From Aradus depressus (taxonomy: Eukaryota; Arthropoda; Insecta; Hemiptera; Aradidae), in assembly GCA_963662175.1 (NCBI GenBank), contig OY759217.1, positions 11,844,562 to 11,908,561 on the forward strand: a stretch of DNA of 64,000 nt. The letters run 5' to 3'. Under the pieces are notes generated by a model that was not told where the DNA came from, did not search any database, and saw nothing but the letters and a program-made list of their open reading frames with translations. Of this stretch, positions 44,541-54,699 are shown in pieces; within the stretch, counting starts at the first letter, position 1; every line of letters starts with the position of its first letter. The translations under genes were made by a program, and so were the position numbers.

Positions 44541-44583
44541 TCTGAGTAAGTAAGCACGCTCTGAGCTACCAGCGACCTCACCT
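44541..44583 (-). repeat. SINE A head fragment
   Basis: AAGTAAGCACGCTCTGAGCT then ACCAGCGACCTC: the first about 40 bp of SINE A, reversed. Confidence 0.65.
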
Positions 44584-44613
44584 CGTATGAGTTCATATTC
44601 TAAGATTTAACAC

Positions 44614-44796
44614 GGGGGGCCATGGTGGCTGTACGGGCTAGGCGTAGGGCTTTGGTCGGCAACCACCATGGTTTGAGGGTTCGAATCCCGTCCGTGAGTG
44701 AGGTTTATTTCGTAGATAGAACTCCCTCCCTGGGCCATGGATGTCGTAGATAACTTGATAACACAGTAAAGCACACATAAAGCAAACAAAAAAAAA
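44614..44796 (+). repeat. SINE B with 12-bp TSD
   Basis: GGGGGGCCATGGTGGCTGTA, GGGTTCGAATCCCGTCC, GGGCCATGGATGTCGTAGAT, A-rich tail. AAGATTTAACAC flanks at 44602-44613 and 44797-44808. Confidence 0.95.
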
Positions 44797-44809
44797 AAGA
44801 TTTAACACC

Positions 44810-46295
44810 AGTTGATGTATATAATATAAAGACTATTTTAATCTAAAACATTGTACAACGTAACCATTTACCGTAAATAAATATTATTTACTATTACATT
44901 TATCTATTTATATATCCCTTTCTTATATTTGTAATTCATCTCCTTTCAATTTAGTACTTTCATAGATATTTTTATTCTCCTCTTAATTAAATTGTTTATT
45001 TAATTATTTATTTATATTAATTATTGTTCAGTTTTTCCCCAGAGTATTTATTACTAATTTAATTTGGTTTTCGTTCTCTTACTTAGAAGTCGGAGCTGCC
45101 GCTCAACTTATATTTTATTTTATTGTTTCTTTTCCCTTTTGACTTTCTATTTATTTATTCTTATGGGACCTCGGACCCAGTAGAAAATGTATTTTCAAAT
45201 ATTCTTATAAAATGCATAATCTTGCCGCAAGCCGTTCTAAATCAACAATTACTTCATGAAATGACCCACTGACAAACATAAATAACTCATCTCGTAACAA
45301 TACTAATAAATAAATAAATAATCTGAATCCATTTCATAGTAAGACTCAAATAGAGTCATGTTTTCAGTGAGACAATTCCTCTATTTCATAGATTTATCAT
45401 TTATCCGTTGGTTGTTGGTTGGATGGTTTATTTGTGGCGAACAACTATTTAGGTTATTCATCATGGCGCTATCTTGTTATATTTCTTGTCTATGTTGAGT
45501 CAGGGTACTCTTTATACAAATTATGAATACAATACACGGTCTACGGTGAGATCCCACAGGAGGCCAGGGGGACTGGGGAAGGGGAATGCACGGGACCCAA
45601 GGGGCACCCAACGAACAGGCAGATGAGGCCAGGGGTCAAGCATCATCAACATTTATCCGTTCTGAAAACATACGGTAGGGCACTATTTAATTTCACAGTC
45701 GGTTTACAGGAGGAACAGACATACAGACAATGGACTTGAATAGCGAACTATCCAACAGAATCTAAGGGAGAAAGTCCACTTTAGATAGAAATCTTAGCGA
45801 GGGGCTTCAAAGTACTTTTTATCGTCCTTTTTCTTTTTGATTCTTACGGGTTTTCACTTTTTGTACAAATGGTATAATTAGGGTGTAAGGAGTGATCCTT
45901 GTAGTGCTCCGTAATGTAGCGGTAGTTTGCCGGGAAACCAGCTTCTGGTGGACTCCCTGTCCATTTAAAGGGTTTTGTTCACCGACTGACTAACTCACAG
46001 GAAACTCGTATCTCCCCTCGATATCTCTTTCAAGACTTGCTCCCGTATTTAAAGCAGACTACTTAGAAGAGATAATGTGGATAGAATGGGGGCCATCTTT
46101 GTGAGAATGCTCACTTGTACAGCTACGGTCAGAAATTCGATTTTTCACGGTCATTAGGAAAATAAGATAGAATTTCAACGGGAATCGAACCGAGTTATTG
46201 AAACATTGTTTCGAAAGATATGTCCTATACACAAATCAGTCTTGTTGAAACTTTAATTAGATTTGAATACAATTTAGAATATCAGAAGTTTTAGC
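44810..46295. other. Unassigned
   Basis: AT-rich to 45480, GC-richer 45530-45660 and 45880-46160. No ORF of note and no family match. Confidence 0.4.
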
Positions 46296-46299
46296 CGTA

Positions 46300-46531
46300 C
46301 TCTAACAGAACTTTCTTATACAAATCACCATTGTATAGATCACTCTCTCTCTCCACCTCAAATTTATTTCACTGTGTATATGCAAGTAATGAGTTGTACA
46401 GCGTATTTCTGATGATGACTTTCTTATACCCAGTAATGCCACTATGAAATGACTATGAGAAGGGAGAGCTGAATAGAGATCTGTCTGTAAGAGTGAAAAG
46501 TTCTGTAATAGCCACGTCAAATATTTTTTTT
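46300..46531. mobile_element. E-family short inverted-repeat element
   Basis: ACAGAACTTTCTTATACAAA at the left and AGTTCTGTAATAGCCACGTC at the right. Interior GACTTTCTTATACCCAGTAA, ATGCCACTATG as at 7.9 and 32.4 kb. Confidence 0.68.
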
Positions 46532-46570
46532 CTTCATTTTTATATTTTTTCGTATAAATTACTAATAATA

Positions 46571-46848
46571 GTTATTATGATTCATGGCCGGGCTTTAACT
46601 ACGAGGTCATATCGCCTACTACTAGAGCGCTCTTTCATCACTCTGGTGGACATGAGCCCGACTCTACTGTGGGAGTCCTAAATTTTGCCTACCTTAAATT
46701 TTTATTCGCCTAGAGCAGGGGTCTTTAACGAGTACCTGACATCGTACAGGCTCGGGACCATCGCCTAGCGTCCAATCCGAAGGACGGCGTGCTTAAGTTT
46801 TTTTTACCTCCCAAATGAAATAAAGTAAGGGCCTCGGCCGGCGCCCTC
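46571..46848 (-). repeat. SINE A with 13-bp TSD but no box B
   Basis: Tail GTTATTATGATTCATGGCCG to head GGGCGCC. Flanks ATTACTAATAATA at 46558-46570 and 46849-46861. About 60 bp of the tRNA head, including box B, is missing between GGCGCCGG and CCGAGGCCC. It sits inside the D/E composite. Confidence 0.93.
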
Positions 46849-46861
46849 ATTACTAATAATA

Positions 46862-47290
46862 AAAAAATATGTTATAATTCGCTCCTACGCGTTACAATTT
46901 GAATGTTATTTTGAAATATTTCCTACGGAAATTTTTTGGGTCGCTATAACTTTTATCGTATTGTTCGTATCTCAAATCTGGGTACTTAATAGAGATTAGA
47001 AATTTAATAAGGAACATTTTTGGTATGAAGCAATTTTTCTATACGACTAACAGTTTTCGGGTAAATCAAGGAAACGTCTAAAATTAGGTGTTTCAAAACT
47101 ACATTTCTGGACGGTTTTCAGATTTATCTCAAAAACTGTATGGCATACAAAATACGTATGTTTTTCCTATAACTGTTACTTGGAAATATTTTTAATTAGT
47201 TCATAAACATAAGCGGCATCTTGTAAAATTTACTTAGGCCCCGAAAGAAAGTGATCTCAACTTTCGACCGATTTCGGCCATATCCAGTCA
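46862..47290 (-). repeat. D-family copy
   Basis: ATTTTGAAATATTTCCTACG then GAAATTTTTTGGGTCGCTAT, AATCAAGGAAACGTCTAAAA, TCTGGACGGTTTTCAGATTT, ATAAACATAAGCGGCATCTT. It continues the E element at 46.3-46.5 kb, interrupted by the SINE. Confidence 0.78.
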
Positions 47291-48013
47291 GATCTAAGTT
47301 AGCACATGTGACTGCTTAATTCTTAATTTCAAGTTCATAGCTACTATCGCTTTTGAATGTTCAATTTTCTCAATTATCCAAATGTAAAAATGATTATAAA
47401 ATTGAAAATATAGTTAATTTAATCAATATATGGACATTTTCCTTTCACAAAATACACCATCTCAAAAATTTGATGTAAGATTTGAGTATTAATAGAAAAG
47501 AATTTGAGTAAAATGTAAAAAACGTTAAAATTTATACGTTAAATATATATATATATATACCATATATAGTAGGTATAAGTAAAGAAAAAACTATTATTAT
47601 TTTGACAATACAACAACAGTAAAACGCAAACAAGCACACAGCTGAAAAAACTAGGTCAAGAGCTAATTTCCGGACAATCCAAAACATAAGTAATAGTATT
47701 TTCTAGGTGGGACTGGATAGATATGAGGTTTACTACTTGAGATGGTCCTAAGGTAACTAGCCGTATTGAGGATAGTCAGGACTACGGGTCACCTGACTTG
47801 TGGGTTTATTGGAGGACCCACTTGGTCATGAGCGTAGTCAGAGTTGGCCTTCTTGGTCAACCCAACTAGATCAGGACAAAACCATAGGCGTATCCATCCT
47901 CTTATATGGGCTCCTAGATCCACCTCACCTCACAAAGTTGCATTATTCTCTACTAGTAGCGTAGCCAGAGCAGAGCACAATCAGAACTTTTTTTTAACTG
48001 CCCTCATTTTGTA
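47291..48013. other. Unassigned
   Basis: AT-rich to 47640. 47690-47960 GC-moderate with no clear frame. Confidence 0.4.
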
Positions 48014-48166
48014 ATGGAGGAAGAAGGAATGAAAAATGAATACTGGGATGTTCTTGTGGAATCAGGGATCGGAAAATATGAACTGACGATTTGTGACAAA
48101 CAAATGGTTAGCATTCCTTTAGAAAGCGTCTCAGTCAGAAAAATGTTGGGAAGAAAAAAAAAATAG
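48014..48166 (+). CDS. Candidate small ORF or exon, 50 residues
   Basis: ATG 48014 to TAG 48164-48166. Residues MEEEGMKNEYWDVLVESGIG then KYELTICDKQMVSIPLESVS VRKMLGRKKK look like a folded protein with a basic end. The upstream frame is open to a stop at 47957. No family recognised. A canonical acceptor-like TTTTTTTGTCATTGCCTCAG follows at about 48245-48264. Could be the remnant of a gene or retrogene. Confidence 0.33.
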   Translation: MEEEGMKNEYWDVLVESGIGKYELTICDKQMVSIPLESVSVRKMLGRKKK

Positions 48167-48479
48167 ACATTTTCTTTCCAATGTCCATATAATGTGATAA
48201 TGTGTTGAGGTTTGTCGTCGTGTGGCGGACCATACGTCAGTCTTTTTTTGTCATTGCCTCAGAAGAAACAGGGGTTGGGGCGGGCGGTCAGTTCAATAAG
48301 CACCTCTCGGGCTGAAGGACACACTGCACAATGTCATCCATCTTACTTTCCTGGCATATACCAGGGAAAGTTATGTTATATATAAAAATGCTGTGGTAAA
48401 AATTATGGTGTTAATCTTCAATAAATGATAAATAAATATAAATTTAAATAATAATTAATAATAATTGAATAATAATAAT
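48167..48479. other. No recognisable feature
   Basis: Mixed composition, GGGGTTGGGGCGGGCGG at about 48272. Confidence 0.4.
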
Positions 48480-49240
48480 TAAATAAACATTAAATTACCA
48501 CATTTCATATAGAAATTTTATAACTGATCTTTTACTAAATTTTGATTTCTACAGTAGTTTCCGAAAAGGGCTCTTCAAAAATATCAAAAGTTCAAGACGT
48601 GCAATTTTTAAGAAAGTGCACGTTTTTTTTTTTTTTTAATTTCACTTAACAAACTTTATTATTTGGATTTCTAAAGAGATGCCATCGCGTCTTCTAAATT
48701 TTGCAAAAATATTAAATCTAATCCAAAGGTTTTCAAATTATCTTACTGGGCCAACATGAATAGAATAGAATTTACAAATAGTTTGGGTTTATTTTTTTAA
48801 ACCATCTACATTATAAAACTAAACATTGGAACAAACAAAAATCAAAAGAAAAATTCTTAAAAACTAAATTCTTAAAACTATTATTTCAATTTTTTTTCTG
48901 TTTTTTTTTCTTTTTGGCCATTCTTTAAACTTAAGTTACATCTTTCTGGGCATATATCCTGTACATATAAACAAACAACAGTACCTTCTTTGCGGATCAA
49001 TTTCACCGTCAATTCACTTATATTTAGTTCATTACATTTAAGCCTAAACACACTCTCCACACACTCAGACCGTCGCCATTCTACCCAGGCCTCGCCTCGT
49101 CTCTCCATACACTAAAAAAACAGCTGATGGCAATGTTTGGTTTTTTTACTCATTTGTTTCAAATGAAATTTGCTTTTTATATAAAAATAAATATAGCTAA
49201 TTAATTTTTTAATGTTTATAATTTAATCATTTTAATGTGT
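48480..49240 (-). repeat. C-family copy
   Basis: Inverse counterpart of 39.5-40.3 kb. It carries the longest coding-like frame of the family at 49108-48881: ECVESVFRLKCNELNISELT then VKLIRKEGTVVCLYVQDICP. The parallel 11.9 kb copy reads ITVKSMSKGGTFIYLYLHKI in the same place, so the family once had an ORF here. Confidence 0.82.
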
Positions 49241-49407
49241 GTTTATTTTTATACATCACAATACGTGTACCTCTGAAACATAATAGTAGAGTATCCTTAC
49301 AAGGCTAATCCAAAGGAATATCATTTCTTTTTTTATATGTTTGTTTATTATACAATCTGTACTTACGAAATATACAATGTGTAGAAGTGAGCAAAAAAGG
49401 AAATAAA

Positions 49408-49500
49408 ATGATGCGAGGACAGCCGGCTAGGGAGGCTGTCGGGATGACAAGACAAGCGCTGAGCGAAAGAATTGGAATTGGAATTCAATTTAGAATGTAA
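49408..49500 (+). CDS. Short candidate ORF, 30 residues
   Basis: MMRGQPAREAVGMTRQALSE then RIGIGIQFRM and TAA. Short, with A-rich leader. Could be a retroelement leader peptide. Product not recognised. Confidence 0.2.
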   Translation: MMRGQPAREAVGMTRQALSERIGIGIQFRM

Positions 49501-49520
49501 TTTCCTGAAGTGGAATTAGA

Positions 49521-49817
49521 TTGGACCTTGTAGGACATTGTTCTGGACCAAGTATTCGTCGAAGTCCACTCAATTTGTTGAAGTCTTGTGTGTGGATTTC
49601 ACAAAAATCGGATAATAAGATTACATTACTGCCGAAGTTGGGATTCGAACGTGTGATTCGTTCATCCATTATAGACGACTATAATAGCTATTATTGGGGT
49701 TACATAACCGGTGATCAGAAGGACCCCAAAGATGACACTCCTAGCCAAGTCACTGAACCTGTTGGGCCAGTCCCCCCACCCCCCTCACACTCCTGTTTAC
49801 TCATTCATAGTTTATAG
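49521..49817 (+). other. Open frame of 98 codons, doubtful
   Basis: No ATG. Includes KDPKDDTPSQVTEPVGPVPP, a Pro-rich tail. GGGATTCGAACGTG (about 49640) is the complement of a box B, hinting at a tRNA-derived repeat on the minus strand instead. Confidence 0.25.
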
Positions 49818-49924
49818 TTCTCCACTCCTTACTATTATCACTAGGTAGAGCTGCTATACGTCCCCTTTTTGTTAGGGTGCATGTCCTGTTTTTAGCCTTT
49901 ATGACAGGAAGTGTCCCGTTTTTA

Positions 49925-50040
49925 GTTCCCCAGATATTATACAAAATATAGAGCAAGTTATGTAATCGGTCAAAAATTCAACATTGAGTTTTCACCGGAA
50001 TTTTATGTTTTCCAACCCCCTAATTGAAAAAATAAAATAA
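49925..50040 (+). repeat. J-family cap end
   Basis: GTTCCCCAGATATTATACAA, AAGTTATGTAATCGGTCAAA, ACATTGAGTTTTCACCGGAA, TTTTATGTTTTCCAACCCCC. Confidence 0.78.
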
Positions 50041-50294
50041 AAAAAAGAGAAGTGGAAACGTAATAAAATAATAACATCAGTAAAACAAAATTCAGAAAAA
50101 TGAAAATAAAAAATATAGAAGAGGAATTGTGCCGATGATAAGGCTTATCAACACAGAAGAAGCAACAACAGATTATTTCGAAAGTTATGATAAGAAAAAT
50201 CAAGAAAGTTAGAGGTGATAAGAAATTTATGTTAAGCACCATAATCGATTGGTCTTCAATCGGGCTTGTAAACGAAGAGTAATGTTAAGTAAAT

Positions 50295-50540
50295 AATGGA
50301 CTTGAAAAATAAAATAAAACTTGTTTATTTAATATATTGTCTAATTTCACTAACTATATATACATGAGAGTACTTTCGGTATTTCTACCATCCTCAGCCA
50401 AAAGCATAAGAGATAAGACTCTCTTGCTTTTGGCTGAGGATGGTAGAAATACCGAAAGTACCTACTCCCATGTATATATAGTTAGTGAAATTAGACAATA
50501 TATTAAATAAACAAGTTTTATTTTATTTTTCAAGTCCATT
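50295..50540. repeat. Near-perfect palindrome, arms about 118 bp
   Basis: AATGGACTTGAAAAATAAAA at the left pairs with TTTTATTTTTCAAGTCCATT at the right. The arms stay complementary through the centre, CCTCAGCCAAAAGCATAAGA / CTCTTGCTTTTGGCTGAGG, with few mismatches and a spacer of only a few bases. It contains GCTGAGGATGGTAGAAATAC then CGAAAGTA. Probably a hairpin-type MITE or recent inverted duplication. Confidence 0.93.
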
Positions 50541-50701
50541 TGAATTATTTCACAATATCTCTGCAATAATGTCAGTTTTCATTAAGTAAATAAGCAATTT
50601 TATCGATAACAAATGATTTGAAAAATTAAATATAATTTATAATGACAAAAGATAAAATAAGGAGCCGGATAAAGAAGAAAAATTATAAAGAAAAGAAGTA
50701 A

Positions 50702-50800
50702 ATAAGGAAGGCTGTGGAACAGGTGAACGACAGAATTGACCGGGAGAAGGACAGAATTAACCTGGAGTCGGCCTCAAGACCCTGTCTAGAATGCACGTAA
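50702..50800 (+). CDS. Candidate exon, helical charged segment
   Basis: Stop-to-stop frame IRKAVEQVNDRIDREKDRIN then LESASRPCLECT and TAA. A donor-like CACGTAAGG starts at 50796. Charged heptad-like pattern. Possible exon of the candidate split gene downstream, but its phase does not match 51148. Confidence 0.25.
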   Translation: MRKAVEQVNDRIDREKDRINLESASRPCLECT

Positions 50801-51147
50801 GGTGTGCTGTATATTTTTTTTATTTGTTTATTGAAATAAGTGCAGTAAGTGTGAAGTTTGACGGTGTTTAGGAAGTACATTGCTGAGTGCCTTGTTGTTG
50901 TTTTTTAATTTAAATTCGAACGATGAAAGGTGTTAAGAAAACCAAGAATTTAAGGAAGATAGAACAGATGTAAAATAAGCCTAATTGTAAATGTCTCACG
51001 TCAGAGGGTGAATATTAATGTTTATCATTTTTATATATTTCTTTTTGTGTTTGAGATTATTCTCCAATATATTTTTTAATACATACCGTTGTACATTTTT
51101 TTTAAATGAACGAATTTTTTTTTATTGTCTTCCTAAATCCCAACAAG

Positions 51148-51218
51148 ACGTCTCACCGTCGAAACTTGTAAATACAGCGGATCTCAACGCCTTGGATAGA
51201 AGTGAAATTGCGCGAAAC
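51148..51218 (+). CDS. Candidate internal exon
   Basis: Acceptor-like TTGTCTTCCTAAATCCCAACAAG ends at 51147 and AAC|GTAAAC follows at 51219. The frame reads VSPSKLVNTADLNALDRSEI ARN, phase 1 at the start and phase 0 at the end. Compatible with the exons at 51593 and with an alternative frame at 51418. No family recognised. Confidence 0.3.
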
Positions 51219-51417
51219 GTAAACATTTTTTTAATTATAAATGTATTTAATATTAACTTTAGAAATTTTGAATTATAATATTTATTTATTATTATCATCA
51301 TATTAAATATATTATAGTGTGTGTATGTGTCTAAGAACGTGATAACTTCATAACGGAAATTTTTCTAGAGGCTGCCAGTGTTGCCACTCGTAATTCCATA
51401 TAATTTATTTCCCACAG

Positions 51418-51537
51418 GTACTAAGAAAAATGTATGAAATAACGATTATTATTTTTAATAAATATACAAAAATTACACAATCGTTGAGAAAGGAAAATAT
51501 GGAATTCATTAATACAACTTTTAATATTAAAATTTAA
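51418..51537 (+). CDS. Alternative terminal exon candidate
   Basis: AATTTATTTCCCACAG ends at 51417 and the phase-0 frame VLRKMYEITIIIFNKYTKIT then QSLRKENMEFINTTFNIKI stays open to TAA 51535. AT-rich composition makes chance likely. Confidence 0.22.
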   Translation, partial: VLRKMYEITIIIFNKYTKITQSLRKENMEFINTTFNIKI

Positions 51538-51592
51538 GAAACAAGACCTATGTGAGACATATTTTAATGATATTATTTTTTTATTATTACAG

Positions 51593-51660
51593 AAACGTCA
51601 TAGGACATCAACAACGGACTCAAAAGTCAGAAAACATTTCATCACAACCTCAATAAAAAG
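51593..51660 (+). CDS. Candidate internal exon, 68 bp
   Basis: TTTTTTATTATTACAG|AAACG and AAAAAG|GTAAAC give good splice borders. The phase-0 frame KRHRTSTTDSKVRKHFITTS IK plus two bases is open. It joins the next exon in phase. Confidence 0.35.
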
Positions 51661-51726
51661 GTAAACCAGATTGTATTTGTATATTGTAGATAGATTTATT
51701 GCTATCGTACATAAAGGATAGAGAGG

Positions 51727-51865
51727 GGCGCCAGTAGCTCAGTGGTATGCGTGCTAGCTTACTTCGAAACAACATTTAGGACTCCCATAGTAGAGTCGGG
51801 CTCATGTCCACCAGAGTGACGAAAGAGCGCTATGATAGTTAAAGCCCGGGCATGAGTCATAATAA
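51727..51865 (+). repeat. SINE A copy, large internal deletion
   Basis: GGGGCGCCAGTAGCTCAGTG, then from TACTTCGAAACAACATTTAG directly to GACTCCCATAGTAGAGTCGG and GTTAAAGCCCGGGCATGAGT. Located between two candidate exons. Confidence 0.82.
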
Positions 51866-51909
51866 CCAATCAACTAACCAACCAGAAAGAATAGAATTTG
51901 TTATTGCAG

Positions 51910-51968
51910 AATATTCAAGAATATCTTAGACACGCTTCACAAAACTGAGTAGATATGAACTTTTGAAG
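51910..51968 (+). CDS. Candidate terminal exon
   Basis: AATTTGTTATTGCAG|AATATT and TTGAAG|GTAAGG border 59 bp. After joining with 51660 (AG+A), the frame continues IFKNILDTLHKTE and ends at TAG 51951-51953, so the exon would include the stop and some 3' UTR. A third acceptor-like site (TTGTCTATTTCAG) ends at 52025. Confidence 0.33.
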
Positions 51969-52036
51969 GTAAGGAGTAAGCTTTACTTGATGTTCTGCAT
52001 AAACCAAACATATTGTCTATTTCAGGCAAAAAAAAG

Positions 52037-52356
52037 TTGTCGATTAATCACCAGCAATGTACTTCCCCAGAACGAAGTTATCAGAGTATATGTGTCAAGT
52101 CTCGCCCCTAATACCCCATTCCCCTTACTGATCAATCGACAGGTGTTGACCTTATGGAGTTTTAGTCGCAGAAATAAAAATTCTTGTCGATACAATTATT
52201 CTATCGGGAGTTATCGTGTTCAGAGACACACAGGCAGAAAGATTTTTTTCATATTTGGAATATAGAGGTCGGAAAACATACAATTCCGTTGAAAACTCGG
52301 CATCAAATTTTTTATCGATTACATAACTTCCCCTATACTTCGTATAGCTGGGGAAG
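52037..52356 (-). repeat. J-family copy, both ends present
   Basis: GTCGATTAATCACCAGCAAT, GTACTTCCCCAGAACGAAGT to ATAACTTCCCCTATACTTCG, TATAGCTGGGGAAGT. Internally deleted (about one module). Confidence 0.85.
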
Positions 52357-52839
52357 TAAAATGTATACATAAGCTACCGGTTTCGGCGTTACACCATCAT
52401 CAGGTTTAGCTATGACGTAACACTTTCGATTTTTTGAGTAGTTTTTCAAATGGCATTAAAAGTTTGTCTATCCTTGTCCTAGACATAGCTACGTCACGAG
52501 AGAATGGGGTTACCAACAGTGGACCTAGATACCAGAGAGGAACAGAACAAATCAGACACTGTGGAGCCCCGCTGCGAACTGACCTGTCACGGTAGCTATA
52601 GCTCGTAGAAATTGCGCTCCTGTACTCCTCTACAATAGTAAAATGAAGCCCACCATTCAGCGCCAACTTAGCTCGAACATAACACCATAAACGAGCTGAG
52701 TCGTTCAGTAGGTAAATCGCTAGCAGCCTGCATAGAATTAAAAGCATCGTGCACCATAGGTCGTGCCTGAAAATGTTTCTGAGGAGGGGCGCTTCCGTTA
52801 TGGATAAGTATGTCTGGTGTATGGGGAGTAGTCCCAGCT
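52357..52839. other. Unassigned
   Basis: Begins with a motif GTTTCGGCGTTACACCATCA also present near 41409. Minus ORFs overlap; no domain. Confidence 0.35.
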
Positions 52840-52970
52840 CTTAGCTTTTTTAACCGGGAGATAAAAAAAAAAAAAAAAAACTTGAGCACGCCGACCTTTA
52901 GGTGACTCTCCTACTCGTTAAAGACCCCTTACCCTAGGTAACTGAAATAGGATAGAAGTATTTAGGATGC
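52840..52970 (+). repeat. SINE A fragment
   Basis: CTTAGCTTTTTTAACCGGGA, AACTTGAGCACGCCGACCTT, TACTCGTTAAAGACCCCTTA, CCCTAGG. Box B head lost. Confidence 0.6.
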
Positions 52971-53133
52971 GCTCTCAATCAATTAGCGCAAACACTTCCA
53001 TCATGCTGAACAAGGTTCACCAAAGCAGGATGAACTCACAATTTTCATTTTTCCGATCTTTTCCGATGCTAACACAACATAATCATATCATCAGATAAAG
53101 ACATCAGCTATACAAAACATAATAAGAACTGAC

Positions 53134-53445
53134 GTTGCTCTGGTATGAGAGAGAAGTCTGCTAGTTGCCGGCTGCCGGTTGATCTGGTGTAAGAGAGCAG
53201 GTTGCTAGTTGGCGGTTGCTCTGGTATGAGAGAGAAATTTGCTAGTTGTCGGCTGCTGGTTGATCTTGGTGTAAGAGAGCTGGTTGCTAGTTGGCGGTTG
53301 CTCTGGTATGAGAGAGAAGTTTGCTAGTTGCCGGCTGCCGGTTGAACTTGTGTAAAAGAGCAGGTTGCTAGTTCCTATGTGCCGGTTGCTCTGATGTAAA
53401 AGAGAAGTTTGCCGGCTGCAGGTTGCTCTGGTGTGAAAGCCATCT
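53134..53445. repeat. Minisatellite, about 82-bp period with 41-bp half-units
   Basis: GTTGCTCTGGTATGAGAGAG starts at 53134, 53215, 53297 and (variant) 53385. Each unit has two half-copies of '(G)GTTG(C/A)TCTGGT(A/G)T(G/A)AGAGAG'. A period of 81 keeps one minus frame open: the peptide contains NQQPTTSKFLSHTRATAN-like repeats. Most likely non-coding. Confidence 0.9.
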
Positions 53446-54204
53446 AAAGCAACGCTGTCGGGTAAAAAAGTAGTTGACAACATATACAACGGTCCTTACT
53501 GCTCCAAACTTTTCTTTTAGTTTAATGCCAAGTTTATGCGCCATTTTATCCTCGCTTTCTTTTTCCAATCAGAATTAAAAGAAAATACTTGCAAATAATG
53601 CGTATAGAAGCCAGGAAAATATGCGTAAGTCATTGTAAGTCAATCCGGGATCCGGTCCAGCCCCTATGTTACCAATAAATATTTTATTGAATAAAACGGA
53701 GGTGAAATATATTTTTTATAACAAATAAAATTAATTCGATTATACATGTGACGGAAGGATATTTTTTTGAGAGAAGCAGCCCAAGGTCCGTCTATTGTCG
53801 CTAGACAAACTACGTTACAGGAGCATGATTTTTTTACTATACACTATATTAGATATTTACAAAATAAATAATATGAAAAAAAAAAAAAAAAACACTATTT
53901 CACGGAATATTAGTATGAAATCAATACTGCTGTATCACCAGGATGTCAAATACTATGTCTTAAACATTAAAATGGTTTTCTATGGGCATTTTCAAATCAT
54001 TGGCGCCAGTTGATTTTTCCTGGAAATACGAAATTTCATTAGGAGACGGAGGGAGAAAGACATTAAGTAACTATGGAAAGGAAACAGTAAGAAAATCGTG
54101 AAAAATTATTTTGCTAGATTTAAGAAAAATGTATCCTGAAACCTCGGTTATCCGACAGGGTGTGGAAACGGAGGTCGATTGCACAAGCCAATGGATTAAA
54201 CAGC
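53446..54204. other. Unassigned
   Basis: The minus frame at 53568-53368 enters the minisatellite (MEKESEDKMAHKLGIKLKEK). It could be a short coding start, but no support beyond the ATG. Confidence 0.25.
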
Positions 54205-54370
54205 AGGTCGAAAAACTGGGGATTACAAAGATCCGCGAAGAAAAAAGTCGTCGGTGGATCATTGACAAATGTACTTCCCCAGCGCGAATCAATCAATTAA
54301 ATTTGCGCTACTTTGATAACAATCTATCGATTTGGTTGAAAATTACTGTCTTTCTCAGGGAAGGACTTCT
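54205..54370 (-). repeat. J-family fragment
   Basis: GTGGATCATTGACAAATGTA, CTTCCCCAGCGCGAATCAAT, TTTGGTTGAAAATTACTGTC, GGGAAGGACTTC. Confidence 0.68.
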
Positions 54371-54699
54371 TTGACATGCAATTTATATACATACAATTTA
54401 AATATTACTTCAAAACTACAGAATAGTATTCTACTTTTTTTGGGACGCTGTAACCTTATACTACTTATTAACCAATAAGAAGGTTCTGTTAATACCGGCT
54501 GCAAATAAATAATATACTTGATAGAAGGTAAATTAAAATAAAATAAATGGACTGTATAAGATACAGTACCTATATATACCTATATTATAGGTTAACTAAA
54601 AAATTATAATAATGGAAAAAAATACTAAATTAATGGAAACAAAACAAACAAATTAAATCTAAAAAATAGAAAAATAAATGATACTAAAATGTCTGGGGG
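54371..54699. other. AT-rich, small D scrap
   Basis: TTTGGGACGCTGTAACCTTA at about 54439 resembles the D start. The remainder is low complexity. Confidence 0.4.

Noticed and set aside
49521..49817. 98-codon ORF as a gene
   Set aside because: It lacks a start codon and overlaps a box B-like complement; kept only as a doubtful open frame.
52322..52350. loxP-like half site (ACTTCGTATAGC) in the J cap
   Set aside because: Only about 12 bp match in one half; the spacer and second half are wrong, and the match comes from the J hairpin itself.
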